Assembly: GCA_963995505.1 (NCBI GenBank) | Contig: OZ023198.1 | Coordinates: 11,895,141-11,959,140 of the forward strand | Origin: Hypericum androsaemum | Taxonomy: Eukaryota; Streptophyta; Magnoliopsida; Malpighiales; Hypericaceae | Length of the DNA stretch: 64,000 nucleotides | Direction: 5' to 3' | Shown here: positions 21,749 through 32,878 of the stretch, one piece after another | Layout: the number at the start of each line of letters is the position of its first letter | How positions within the stretch are numbered: the stretch's first letter is position 1 | The notes under the pieces: generated by a model | Told to the model about the DNA's origin: nothing | What the model saw: the letters and a program-made list of their open reading frames with translations, nothing else | Databases searched by the model: none | Made by a program: the position numbers and the translations under genes

Positions 21749-24700
21749 CTATGCATTCTTTATGGCCTGCAGGAGCTTCAAGACTTCATGCATGGTAGGC
21801 CGGTCGCAGGGCTTATTCGACAGGCAAGCCGTGGCGATCTGGAGCACTTGGAGCATTACTTTCTTGGAATCGGCACTGAGGACTGTTCGATCGAGAACGT
21901 CGGCTGAATGGCCCTGGTTGATCTTCTGGACCACCCAACCTACCAAGTTCCCGCCTTCCACGTCTTTGAAGTCCGGCCCTGTTGGCTCTTTGCCAGTCAC
22001 CAGTTCGAGGAGGATGACGCCGAAGCTATAGACGTCGCCCTTTGCGGTGCACTTCCAGCTCTGGCCATATTCAGGAGGGATGTAACCAAATGTTCCAGCG
22101 ATATCAGTGCTGACGTGGGTTTCGTAAGCACTGATCAACCTGGCGAAGCCAAAATCCGACACTTTTGGCTCGAAGGCATCGTTGAGGAGGATGTTGCTGG
22201 CCTTGATGTCCCGATGGATGATGTGAGGGATGATCCCGTGGTGAAGGAATGCAAGTCCCCGTGCAGCACCAATGGCGATTTTGAGGCGCTTAGCCCAATC
22301 AAGGACTTCCAAAGTGCCAATCCGATTCCTAAGCCAAAGATCCAAGCTTCCATTTTCCATATACTCGTAAACAAGAAGTTTCTCCTCACCGAAAGAGCAA
22401 TAACCAAGCAGCCGGACAAGATTCTGATGTTTTACCTTCCCCAAAGTCTCCATCTCGGCGAGAAATTCCCGGTCACCCTGTGCTTTGGTCTGGCTTAGCT
22501 TCTTCACTGCAACAGTCTTCCCACCGGGCAAACTGGCTTTGTACACGGTACCAAAACCTCCATCTCCAATGATGTTTGTCTTGCAGAAGTTGTTGGTAGC
22601 TTCAAGAATATCAACCAAAGTTATCCTCATAAGAGGCTGCTGAAACATGGCCAGATTGATGCTCAAAGGTTCCTTCGATCGGCTGCTACTTAAAAAGTAG
22701 AGATTGTGATCAACATAGCCATTCAACTTGCTCTCCTCGGTGTCGCTCTCCCTTCCGCAGTCTTTAGTAACCATTTTTCGGCGAGCCAAGAGCAAAGCAA
22801 CGATGAGAAGTATGAATCCAACTGAAACACCAGCGATTCCCCATGCATTCATCAGCGAGGACTTATCAAAGCTCTTGATCTTGCAATCAAGTCCGGTAAC
22901 CTTCCCGCACAGATTTTTGTTGCCAGCCAAGGAAACTCTAGAAGAGTTCAGGCAAATACCACTCCTGGGGACAGCACCGTTGAAGCTGTTATTCGCCAAA
23001 TTTGCATACAACACATTGACCAAAGAGCAAACTTCCTCTGGGATTTGACCAGATAACCCGTTCCCCGAAACATCCAAGTACTGAAGCTGCATGAGACATC
23101 CCAGCTCTGAAGGAATCATCCCGGAAAACTTATTTCCATGGAGATCCAAGTATGTCAAGTATGAAAGATTCCCCAATGACCTCGGCAAGTCTCCATCAAA
23201 CAGATTGTTGCCCAAGTCCAGGGTTTCAATTCTCCAGCCCTCTAGATTCGATAGAATGTAATCTATCGGACCAGAAAGCCTGTTGTGTTGAACATATAGA
23301 CCAACCAGGTCAAGCATACGTGATAAGGATGAAGGCAGCTCGCCATCCAACTCATTGTAGCTCAAATCTAAATGGCTAAGCTCTTTCAATGCTCCAAGAT
23401 CGGATGGGAGAGGACCGTGCAGCTTATTACCCGTCAAATTCAGCTTCACCAAATTTCTTAAACCGCATAGGCTTGCAGGGATGGTTCCGGAGAGCTGATT
23501 ATTACCCAAGTACAGTCCCTGAAGCTTCGAACAATACGCATCATCAGCCACAGTCAACTCTTGACGTGTTGCACAATCACCAAACTCTGGAGGTATGGGC
23601 CCTGTCAACAAGTTCCCAGATAAATCCAAGGTTGTCAGATTGATCAGCTTTGAAATGGAACCGGAAATTTCTCCAGAGAGCATATTGTCATTCAACACAA
23701 GATTGACCACCACCACCAAGTTCCCCAGCTCCTCTGGTATTGAACCCGACAACATGTTGTGAGACAAGTCAAAGACTCCGTGATGCTGAACGAAGCTCGA
23801 GTCAGGCATGATCGTCTCCCTGAAGTATAAAGATGGACCGGAAGGTATGGAACCAGACAAGTTATTGTGAGACAGAACAAAGCACTGTAACTTGGGAAGA
23901 TCTGCAAGCTCCTTCGGGATTGAACCACTTAGCTGGTTGTTCCCCAGGTCCAATGTGGCTAAAGCAAGACAATTCCCAAGCTCCACGGGAATCGTCCCTC
24001 CCAGGAGATTTGAGTTCAAGTTCAGAACACCGAGGCTCTTCAGATTGCCAATCTCCTTGGGAATACTTCCGCTGATCTTGTTGGAACTCAGAACCAACCT
24101 CTGCAACTGAACAGCATTTCCAATCTCCGCTGGTAGAGCACCCTCCAAGAGATTATTGGCAGCAGAGAACTCAATCAAACTAGTGCTGTTCCAGAAACTC
24201 AACGGCAAAGTACCCGAGAAGTTGTTGGAATCCAGCTCAAGGACCATCAATGGCAGCTCAGATAAATAACCAGGTATTGACCCGTTGAGGCGGTTATTAA
24301 TCAGGCCTAACAAGGTCAGATTACCACACCCCCGAAAAGCATCCTCAATCCCACCAGTCAAAAGATTCCCTTCGAGCTCAACATCAGAAAGAGAAACAGC
24401 ATTGCAAAGCTCCTTCGGCACCGCACCACTCAACAAGTTGTTGCTTAATATAAGGTACTTCAAGGCCACACAACCCCCGATCTCCGGCGGGAGCCCGCCG
24501 GAGAACTTATTACTAGACAATAAAAGGGACTGCACTTGAGTCAACTTCCCGATCCAACGCGGCAACGGACCCGAAAGCTGGTTCTGCTCAGCTGCAAGGG
24601 TCACCAAAGGAAGCTCGGACAGCTCCTCGGGTAAAAACCCGGTAAGTGAATTGAAAGACAAGCTCAAAGACTTCAACTTTCTGCACCCCCCGAGCTCGGT

Positions 24701-25672
24701 GGGTATCGAACCATTAAGCTCGGCGCTAACCAAGTTCAATGAGGTCAAATTCTCCAACTTTCCAAGCGTCTTGGGCAGAGAACAGCCCAGAGGATTGTGA
24801 GACAGGTCCAGCATTGTTAAAGACTTCAACTTGGAAACTTCTTCAGGTAAAGGGCCAGTGATTTTACATGAAGGAGCAGATAATACCTTCAACTGAGAAA
24901 GAGAGCCAATTTCCTTTGGCAAGTTCCCAGAAAATGAGTTGGACCCAATAAAAAGCTCAATGAGGCTCTTCAAGTTGCCTACTTCCCTTGGGATGGGCCC
25001 AGACAAGGAGTTGGTGGACACATCCAAGGACTCCAAAGATTGAAGCTTTTCTAACAATGGAGGAGGGAGTTGACCTGAGAGGGAGTTGCTTGAAAGGTCC
25101 AAGAACATCAACTGAGTCAACTCGGCGAGCTCCACCGGGACCGACCCAGATAGGGAATTGGAGGAGAGGACCAGAGTGGTGAGCTCCCCGAGTCCGCCGA
25201 GCTCGGGGGGGACCTTCCCGGAGAACGAGTTCTTGTCGAGCTTCAGCGTCTGGAGCTGAGTCAACTCGCCGAGCTGGGCTGGCAACTCGCCGGAGAGGCG
25301 GTTTCCGGTGAGGGAGAGCTCGGCGAGGCCTTTCAAGTTGGAGACCTCCGGCGGGAGCGGGCCGGAGAGGAGGTTGAGGGAGAGGTCGAGGCGGGTGAGG
25401 CTCCGGAGAGAGAAGACGGCGGGCGGGATGGGGCCTTTGAGGTTGAGGGAGGTGAGTACGAGTGAGTCGACTCGGCCGAGTCGGCATGAGACGCCGACCC
25501 AGTTGCAGTGAGGAGCTGACTCGTCCCACGAGGCGAGGGCCTTTGGGTTTAGGGGCTTGAGAGAGAGGAGGGCGCCCTTCTCCGGTGGAACGGAAACGGA
25601 CGCCGAAAGGGTCACGAGGAGAGAGAAAGTGAGGGAAAGAAGTACCAAAAGATGGAATTTTGGGGAGTCCAT
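21749..25672 (-). CDS. EMS1: EMS1/EXS-like leucine-rich repeat receptor kinase
   Basis: Intronless, 1307 aa. I start at the ATG ending at 25672 (MDSPKFHLLVLLSLTFSLLV), which begins directly with a signal peptide; an upstream in-frame ATG at 25714 adds 14 polar residues. An N-terminal WVGVSC cap is followed by roughly thirty leucine-rich repeats, including the family phrase LSAPSCKITGPLP. A transmembrane helix (ILLIVALLLARRK) lies at ~943-963. The kinase spans ~1034-1307 with GDGGFGTVY, AVKK (Lys ~1057), HRDIKASNILL (~1153) and DFGFAR (~1173). EMS1 of Arabidopsis pairs with the peptide TPD1 and SERK co-receptors at the anther cell membrane to specify tapetum. Phrases throughout match EMS1. DFGFAR replaces the common DFGLAR; other catalytic residues are intact. 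Confidence 0.9.
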   Translation of the reverse strand: MDSPKFHLLVLLSLTFSLLVTLSASVSVPPEKGALLSLKPLNPKALASWDESAPHCNWVGVSCRLGRVDSLVLTSLNLKGPIPPAVFSLRSLTRLDLSLNLLSGPLPPEVSNLKGLAELSLTGNRLSGELPAQLGELTQLQTLKLDKNSFSGKVPPELGGLGELTTLVLSSNSLSGSVPVELAELTQLMFLDLSSNSLSGQLPPPLLEKLQSLESLDVSTNSLSGPIPREVGNLKSLIELFIGSNSFSGNLPKEIGSLSQLKVLSAPSCKITGPLPEEVSKLKSLTMLDLSHNPLGCSLPKTLGKLENLTSLNLVSAELNGSIPTELGGCRKLKSLSLSFNSLTGFLPEELSELPLVTLAAEQNQLSGPLPRWIGKLTQVQSLLLSSNKFSGGLPPEIGGCVALKYLILSNNLLSGAVPKELCNAVSLSDVELEGNLLTGGIEDAFRGCGNLTLLGLINNRLNGSIPGYLSELPLMVLELDSNNFSGTLPLSFWNSTSLIEFSAANNLLEGALPAEIGNAVQLQRLVLSSNKISGSIPKEIGNLKSLGVLNLNSNLLGGTIPVELGNCLALATLDLGNNQLSGSIPKELADLPKLQCFVLSHNNLSGSIPSGPSLYFRETIMPDSSFVQHHGVFDLSHNMLSGSIPEELGNLVVVVNLVLNDNMLSGEISGSISKLINLTTLDLSGNLLTGPIPPEFGDCATRQELTVADDAYCSKLQGLYLGNNQLSGTIPASLCGLRNLVKLNLTGNKLHGPLPSDLGALKELSHLDLSYNELDGELPSSLSRMLDLVGLYVQHNRLSGPIDYILSNLEGWRIETLDLGNNLFDGDLPRSLGNLSYLTYLDLHGNKFSGMIPSELGCLMQLQYLDVSGNGLSGQIPEEVCSLVNVLYANLANNSFNGAVPRSGICLNSSRVSLAGNKNLCGKVTGLDCKIKSFDKSSLMNAWGIAGVSVGFILLIVALLLARRKMVTKDCGRESDTEESKLNGYVDHNLYFLSSSRSKEPLSINLAMFQQPLMRITLVDILEATNNFCKTNIIGDGGFGTVYKASLPGGKTVAVKKLSQTKAQGDREFLAEMETLGKVKHQNLVRLLGYCSFGEEKLLVYEYMENGSLDLWLRNRIGTLEVLDWAKRLKIAIGAARGLAFLHHGIIPHIIHRDIKASNILLNDAFEPKVSDFGFARLISAYETHVSTDIAGTFGYIPPEYGQSWKCTAKGDVYSFGVILLELVTGKEPTGPDFKDVEGGNLVGWVVQKINQGHSADVLDRTVLSADSKKVMLQVLQIATACLSNKPCDRPTMHEVLKLLQAIKNA

Positions 25673-27814
25673 GTTGGTGGAGAATGGGGGGGAAAGGGTG
25701 AAGGGTTTTTGCAAAGGTTTAGACTTTAGAGGTGAAGGAGAGAGAAAGTTGAGGGAATGAGTAAAAGATGGGAACTTTGGGAATCCATTGGAGGTAAAGG
25801 AAATCTCTTTACAGGGTTTAGGAGGTTTGGGAGGAAGGGGAGGGAGAAGGTGAAGAGCCAGTTTCTTTTGGTTTATAGTAATTTGTGTTATATTATTTCG
25901 ACAATATTGAATTTAAATTGGGTAAGAATTTTTAAAGTCCATAAAAATCTTATATTATGTATTAACAATTTAATAACTCGAATTTAATACTTAGTTAAAC
26001 AAAAATTAATATTCTCGTTGATCTAATTATTTCGGTTTGAAGTTTTCATGATAGGATTCAGTAGCATCAATTGTCACTGATTTTTCTCACGAAATTTTAC
26101 AACAACAAAATTTTTTTTCAGATCTACGACTGCAACTTTGTACAGTTTATATAATTGATAAAATTTAGGTTAGTTTTTTATTATAGATATCTCGAGATAT
26201 TTTTTACTCTTTTTTTCTTTGATTAATAAATTATTAAAAATATATTTCGGGTTTAAAATTTGGGAAGAGAGAGAAAAGGTGGCAACTTTTGCAGGGTTGA
26301 GAGTTGTACTTGTGTGTCAGAGGAAAAGGAAGGGAGGGAGGGGGAGGTGGTGGCATGAAAGTCACGTGACTTGGAGGGGTATGTTTTGTGTGTGCTTTCT
26401 TCATTTGGTTTACGTGAAAATCACATTTTTGTACGTCGTTGTATTGTTTTTATGTTCAAAATCACTTGTTTTATTCTAATATTCGGATTCGTGTATTTAC
26501 ACTCAGTTTTATGGATCTGTTTCTTTTTTATATTTTTTATATTCATAAATTTCAAATTCAAATATTTTTAAAATGAATCTTAACTTTTTTACCATTTTGA
26601 TCAATTTCTATCGCAAAATTACATACTTAGTTGTTGAATGAAAGTTTGGAAATAAGGGCTAAAAGATGGGGATTGCGGTATTTTATTTTGTAAGTTTAGG
26701 TTTTCTGAACATTATTTGTTTACTTGGGAGGAAGTACCTTTAAGATTTGGCCACTGAAAATAAGAGATAAAATGACGTGGTACTCATGTTAGTCTGATGT
26801 AGAGTACTAAAAGTATATGTGATATGACAATTTTAATCATGGTTATGAATTTGTTATAACTCGTGAATTCGATAAATTTCTATACTAAATTATAAAAGAC
26901 GAAACAACATTAGTTTTAATCAAAAATTGATTAAATTATGTGATACTAAATTCAGCTATCTGTTCAATAATTGAAATATCTCAAACAGGGAAGAGAAGTG
27001 TCACAACGTGTGAAGGGCAGAAAAAGAAAACAAAATATCGTACAAAGCCAGAAATATTGACCCAAAGAATCGGAAAGTATAGTCGATATAAGAGGTGATG
27101 CATTTAATAGAATGTGTACAATCTCTACTAAGCCACAAAAAAAAGAATCAAATCTTCCTACAAATGGTTTCTGCGACTGAGTCAACGACTAATTAACGTT
27201 AGTACTTTGCAAGAATTCAATCCATAACCAAGTTTGAGTCGTGGTATTAACTACTAAACCAGATGAAAATAAAAGTAACGTCTTTTTTAGCTATAACCAA
27301 TATTAGTATGATCTCTAATTAACGAAATCACTATCTAATAATGACTAAAGAAGATTCTGTAAGGCCTAAGTCTTGAGAAATATCTTGAATTAAAGGCTCT
27401 CAAAAGTAGAAATTATTGTTTGGACGATCATTATCTTTGTATGACTCAACAATAATCAACTTTTAAATTAATTATCGATAGTTAATATTGCAGTTGGTAT
27501 CAAAGGGGTCATAAACCATTAAGAAAATCAAATCACTAGCAGAGGAATCATCCCTCAAATTGTCTATTAATACCATTATGTCGTAGTTGTCTTGGAACCA
27601 AATTAATCAATAGTACCAACATGACAGCAAAATTGATATTACCAACTTTTGGTAAAATTACATGTATGTGAATTATAAGGCACATTTAAAGGGAAATTTA
27701 ATTCCAATTTATGGAATTAAACTTGCTATCGTATGTTTAGTTACTGCTTTTTATTATTGTTATTTTTTTTGGTCATCCCTTAAACCTTTTTTCCAAAATT
27801 GAGAAAAAATATTA
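25673..27814. other. Upstream region of the EMS1-like gene and AT-rich spacer
   Basis: 25673-25860 is the purine-rich leader. A perfect 10-bp palindrome GTCACGTGAC with a G-box core lies at 26361-26370, about 690 bp from the start codon. From 26400 to 27800 the DNA is AT-rich with no recognised gene or repeat structure. Confidence 0.4.
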
Positions 27815-29086
27815 GGGATAAAGACACTTTAGTACCCTGTGTTATATGAATTAGACATTTTGCACCATGTGTTTACAAAATACCCAAAAAGGTGCCTTGT
27901 GTTTTTCTCTGGCCATCCTTCAGTAACCGGAGATGACATGGCACAATGACTTGGAAAAAATGCTGACGTGGACTAAAAAAAAGAAAAAGTAGTCGACACC
28001 TTTCATCGTCTGTACCTTGTCTTTTGTTTCCGGCGACCGAAAAATACACCGACGAAGGTCACTATTTCCGAAAGTACAAGCCATGTGCTTTGATGTTATC
28101 CTTTTCGGCAATACAAGAAATTGGAGATGTACTACATTTTGTTCCCTATCATCTTATTCCACTTGAACTCGCCCACGTAGCGGCTGCCGTCGTCGCAGGT
28201 GTGGTCGCCTGTACCGTGGGTCTGACTGTTGGACCACTAACCAGCGTATACGTCGCCGGTGTAGAACCGGTACACGCCGAAGCCGTCGTGGAGGCCGATG
28301 CAATACTGCCCCTGGAAGCGGCTCCCACAAGCTCAGGTCTCGACCCCGAAGCCGTCGTACTTGCCGTCGACTCAGTCCCACTCGTAGCGGCCGCTCATAT
28401 AGTAGTAATACACGTCCGAGCTGGAGCAGATCCCCTTATGGAACTCGCCCTCACAGACGTTGTCGTTGGTGTAGGCCTGGACCCAGGACCCGGACACGAG
28501 ACCCCGATCAGGCGGGTGAGAGCCACCGGGGACTTGGTCGGAAAGGAGCGGGCGAGAAATATGCGGATTGAGGGGAGGCGGGGGAGGGAGAGGAGGAGAG
28601 CAGCGAAGGCAGCCGTGGAGAAGAAGTCGAGGAGGAGGGACCGGGACGGGTGGAAAACGAGTAGGTAGAGAAGAGGGAGGGTGAGGAAGAGCAGGGGGCG
28701 GAGGTGGTGGCGGGAAATGAGGCCTTTAGGAGGGCGGCGGAGGTGGGTGGAGGGGAGATGGGAGGAGCGGGCCGGCGCTTGAAGGGGGTGGCTTCGCCGG
28801 TGCTTTTTTGGTCGCCGGAGACAAACGGCAAGACGAAGAAGATGAAAGGATGTTCGACAACTTTTTACATTTTTTTAATTTTAATCCACGTCAGCTTTTT
28901 TCCAAGTCACTGTCACTTTTGTTTGTGCCATGTCATCTCCGGTTATCGGAATCTCAGATCCGACAATATTTTTTTTAGTAAAGGATGGCCGGAGAATAAC
29001 ACAGGGTACTTTTTTGGGTGTTTTGTAAACACAAGATGCAAAGTGTCTAATTCATATAACACAGAGTACTAAAGTGTCTTTATCCC
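27815..29086. mobile_element. Pack-MULE carrying a MORN-repeat gene fragment
   Basis: Long inverted arms of ~290 bp run from 27815 (GGGATAAAGACACTTTAGTA) and to 29086 (its complement). Both are flanked by the perfect 9-bp duplication AAAATATTA (27806-27814 and 29087-29095), the hallmark of Mutator-type insertion. The terminal block ACTTTAGTACCCTGT is shared with the element at 34684. There is no transposase. The GC-rich core is a disabled fragment of a host MORN-repeat gene. The total length is 1272 bp. Confidence 0.9.
28160..28720 (-). pseudogene. Captured MORN-repeat protein fragment
   Basis: On the minus strand one frame reads GSWVQAYTNDNVCEGEFHKG, then DVYYYMSGRYEWD, a stop, VDGKYDGFGVET, a stop, GSRFQGQYCIGLHDGFGVYR, FYTGDVYAG, a stop, WSNSQTHGTGDHTCDDGSRY and VGEFKW. 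This is a run of MORN repeats (Y.G.....G..HG.G.Y). Upstream, in another frame, is a hydrophobic stretch (LLFLTLPLLYLLVFHPSRS) like the N-terminal membrane region of the plant MORN family. Two stops (TGA) sit where Trp is expected and one (TAG) where Glu is expected, so the copy is dead. The fragment appears to cover the 5' part of the donor gene only, with no intron visible. Confidence 0.8.
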
Positions 29087-30182
29087 AAAATATTATTGGC
29101 AGATTCCGATCAGAAGCAGACTATGAGAGAGGATACGGTGGGGGATATAGTTTCCTATTTAATGGATCTGATATATTCTGTATTGTACGGTGGGACCCAC
29201 CAACTTTTCCATACTAGACATTGGGGGTCCCACGAGATTCGACGCCTGCAACACGCGATAAGACCGCCTTATCTTTTGCCCCTACTTCCACGGTTCCGCA
29301 CTTTTTGTTATATATTTTTCGGAGCGGTAAATTTGAATTCAATGAAAAAATTGTGAGAATTATTTGTAGAATACGTTAAGGTCTGTTTGGTAATATTGTA
29401 TTCGAAATCTTTATTTTTTTAAATTATTTTATCGTTCTAACTATCTGATTTTATTATACTCTTGTGTTATATGTTAATATCATACTTGATCATTTTTTTG
29501 ATAAAAAACACAACAGCATAATAAAAATTAAAAAAGGACGAGAAAATAATTGTTCAAAACTAAAAGATCCTAGAAATGATATAATCAAATACAAGGAATC
29601 CTAGGGTAATTTACTCTTGCTTTTATATATTCTTTATTAGTGGTCGATTATAAACATCTAAAGTAAAGAAAATAAGTTCCATTGACAGCCACGATAATTT
29701 GCAGGAATATTTAAAGCAAAACTCTTAGAAACCTAAAACTAATTAAACCTGCATGATGTGTCATGGGACATTAACTTTCTAACTTATGAATAATGCTATT
29801 TTCGAACTTTCGTGTAACTGTCAAATTATATTTAGTCTAATAATATAAAATGTATATAAATTTATGAAAATTCAAGATTTAAACTCTATACTTTAAAATT
29901 TTTATCTATACTCTGCTATAGTTTTGCTACTAGATTGGCCTTTCTTTCCGCCAGCTAACATATTTTCGATAGTAATACAAAATGTATATAAATTAACAGA
30001 TGTTAAGAGTTCAAATTATAAGCGTAAAAATGTAACTTACGTATATTCAGTAACAACGAGAAAGAATCACGTGAATATTGTCAAAAAGGAGAGGTGGATC
30101 ATATGAATCCTGAACCTTAAGCTTGTAAGTTTGACCAGTCAATGAATTATCGTCATTTTTCTGGTACGATCAATGATTAAAA
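29087..30182. other. AT-rich spacer between MULE-like elements
   Basis: 29096-29340 is moderately GC-rich with no convincing ORF. The rest is AT-rich. Nothing else is recognised. Confidence 0.4.
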
Positions 30183-30789
30183 GGGCAAATTATGCTCAAT
30201 CCCTGTAGTTTGGTCTCCTTCCCTCTAGGATCCCTGCATTTCTAAAATTCATGCTGACATCTCCCGTGTTAGGTTTTAGAAACTCTCGGGTCCCTCGCTG
30301 ACGTCATGAATCTTTTTTTCCGTTGTCTGTCATTAAAATGACCAAAATACCCTTAAACAAAAAAGCAATATCCTTCAACATCTAAACATTCTAAGAACAC
30401 CTCAACACAAGCCAAAAAAATCAACAAACATTCAACATCATCTTACAACCATCTAAAGCATTATGAATTAAAGGAAACCACGTGTAATTGAAATTAAAGG
30501 AAAAAAGGAAGGGGGTAATAGGGATCTAATTCAGGATTGGGTGATTTGGTTGTTAAGTTGGGGAATAGGGTTTAAAAGTGAGAGGAAGGAGAAACGACAA
30601 GGAGGTGGAGGCGTCATCGTTCTCCTCACAACCGCCGCCGTTCGGTGACCAGTTTGGCTCTTCCAAACACCGTCAAGGCCGTCAGCAGTTGCGACTTCTC
30701 CGGCACCACCGCCACGTAATTTGATCGACTGTCTCCACGACCAACACAGGTATTTTTCAGCGTATTTTTTCCTCACTCACATGCATCTC

Positions 30790-30900
30790 AGAATACTTCC
30801 CAGAAGGTCACCCATCCTGATTCTACTCCCGGCCAAACACGTTTAACCTTGGAGTTCTCTCAAGATGTGTGCTAGAAAAGAAGGTGCACCTTGTTAGTAT
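30790..30900 (-). ncRNA. 5S rRNA-derived sequence
   Basis: The minus strand reads GAGAACTCC, then GGTTAAACGTGTTTGG, then GGGAGTAG and GGATGGGTGACCTTCTGGGA. This follows the 3' two-thirds of plant 5S rRNA, including both internal pol III promoter regions (A box AGTTAAGCGTGCTTGG and C box GGATGGGTGACC). The 5' third is diverged. It is probably a 5S pseudogene or a relic of a Cassandra-type TRIM LTR, which carries 5S sequence, rather than a functional rRNA gene. Confidence 0.6.
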
Positions 30901-31164
30901 GGTTAGTACTAATCAAATCACTTAAGCATTTCAGACAGAATAAATCATTAACGGGGTATCACACTCCCCTACCAGCCCCACTTGTATTCCCCCTTCCTCA
31001 CTCGTCTAAACAAAACCCATTTCCCAATCTCCTCTCCTTTACAGTTTATAGCTCTCAATCTCATTTGGGTACCCACAAAGTTCCAATTTTAACCCTTCTT
31101 CATTACCAAAAGAGTTAAAGACTCCAACTTTAGCTACCCAAAGCTCCGTTCTTTCCAATTCTGG

Positions 31165-31269
31165 ATGCCCAGTTCGCCTTTAAACGACGACGAGACCAAA
31201 GGAGATGCGGATCCGCCCAAGATCCCAATGACCAAGATGTGGAAATGGGCGGATTTAGTTGAGCTCTAA
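31165..31269 (+). CDS. Short ORF in the MULE core, possible captured exon
   Basis: 34 codons (MPSSPLNDDETKGDADPPKI then PMTKMWKWADLVEL), preceded by a C/T-rich leader that resembles a 5' UTR. This could be the first exon of a captured gene. The family is not recognised and it may not be expressed. Confidence 0.25.
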   Translation: MPSSPLNDDETKGDADPPKIPMTKMWKWADLVEL

Positions 31270-31689
31270 GGCACTAAGTCCAGTTAATGTAGAAATGGGC
31301 GGATTTGGTGTTCTTGTTGGATTTAGTTAATTTGATCTTGTTCTTGGAGTTCTTGAAGTTAAAGATGGTGAAGAATGTAAGTTGTTTTAAGGATATTTTA
31401 GTCATTTCTATGACAAAAAATGAAAAAAAGACTCATGACATTAGCGAGGAACCTAAGAGTTTCTAAAACCAAACACGAGAGACGTCAGCATGGATTTTAG
31501 AAATGCAAGGACCCGGGAGGGAGGGAGACCAAACTACAGAGACCTGAGCGTAATTTACCCTAAAAATTTTACATTTTTGACTTTGTTTTTTTTTCCACTT
31601 AAACCCCATAATCCAGCCGGTGAATTGTAGCTCGGAAGAGGTAACACATCATGTTTTTCTAAAAGATTACCCCAAAAAAAACGTGTTTT

Positions 31690-32878
31690 CTAATGATATA
31701 TTCGTAAGATTAAACTTAAAATTCGTATTATTATTGTATTAGTCACTCGCCATACCAAATTTATAACACAATAATATTTTATGACACAATTGTCTTGTCA
31801 CAATTTAAGGAAAAAATTAATAAATAAATAATTAGATCACGATAATATTGTATTAATTTAACTAGTTTCAACTCTAATTTTTTAGAACACTTCAATGTTA
31901 ATAATTTTTTTTGAGAAGGTCAATGTTAATAAATTGTTGGAAGAATCTTGTAAACTTTAAAAAAAAATATTGTGCTCGGATTTGAATTAATTAGCGGACG
32001 ACATGGTATAAAAAGATAAATTATTCTCAAGTTTCTGAGCTTTGGTCATCTTCCCCTTAGGGTCCCTAACATTTGGAAAATGATTGTCCCGTCCCTAAGT
32101 TTTGATGATAATAGACTCTCGGGTCCCTGTAGCCAGAATATTCTTTTTTCTCCGATGAACTCCCACTTGAAATGACCGAAATGCCCTCCCACTAAAAAAA
32201 CAAAAAAAAACTCTCTTTCCTTCACCTTCCGCTTCGTCTTCCTCCCACTTCATCTTCTTCCTCCCACCTTGAACCAAAATCAAATGATATATTCGTAAGA
32301 TTAAACTTAAATTCATATTATTATTGTATTAGTCACTCGCCATACCAAATTTATAACACAATAATATTTTATGACACAATTGTCTTGTCACAAGTTAAGG
32401 AGAAAATTAATAAACAATTATATCAATTGACGATAATATTATATTAATTTGACTAGTTTTAACTCTAATTTTTTAGAACACTTCAATGTTAATAATTTCT
32501 TTTGGAGAAGGTCAATGTTAATAAATTGGTGGAAGAATCTTGTAAACTTTCAAAAAAAATATTGTGCTCGGATTTGGATTAATTAGCGGACAACATTGTA
32601 TAAAAAAGGTAAATTATTCTCAAGTCCCTGAGCTTTGGTCACCCTCCCCTTAGGGTCCCTAACATTTAGAAAATGATTGTCCCGTCCTTAAGTTTTGATG
32701 ATAATAGACTCTCGGGTCCCTGTAGCCAGAATATTCTTTTTTCTCCGGTGAACCCCCCCACTTGAAATGACCAAAATGCCCTCCCACTAAAAAAACAAAA
32801 AAAACCCACTTTCCTTCCCCTTCGTCTTCCTGCCACTTCATCTTCTTCCTCCCACCTTGAACCAAAACCAAAACTAAA
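31690..32878. repeat. Tandem duplication of ~593 bp
   Basis: 31690-32282 and 32283-32878 are near-identical direct copies. Each starts AATGATATATTCGTAAGATT and ends in CCTCCCACCTTGAACCAAAA. Each unit spans an AT-rich flank and the left arm of the MULE at 32608-33859, so the duplication is younger than that insertion. Within each unit TCAATGTTAATAA is itself repeated. Confidence 0.85.

Larger units (their letters stand above)
30183..31560. mobile_element. MULE-like fold-back element with a 5S-like insert
   Basis: The left arm starts GGGCAAATTATGCTCA and the right arm ends in the complement of GGGTAAATTACGCTCAGG. The arms extend ~200 bp, with shared blocks around CTGTAGTTTGGTC, GGTCCCT, TTTAGAAACTCT and AATGACCAAAATA. 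I could not find a convincing 9-bp target duplication. The core (30400-31350) has three parts: a GC-rich stretch at 30600-30750, a 5S-rRNA-like segment at 30790-30900, and a short ORF at 31165-31269. No transposase is present. Its right arm matches the MULE fragment next to Copia 1. Confidence 0.7.

Noticed and set aside
28024..28668. 214-codon plus-strand ORF
   Set aside because: Antisense shadow of the captured MORN fragment; the minus strand gives clear MORN motifs.
30174..31569. 9-bp target duplication for the MULE at 30183
   Set aside because: TGATTAAAA and TAAAAATTT do not match convincingly.
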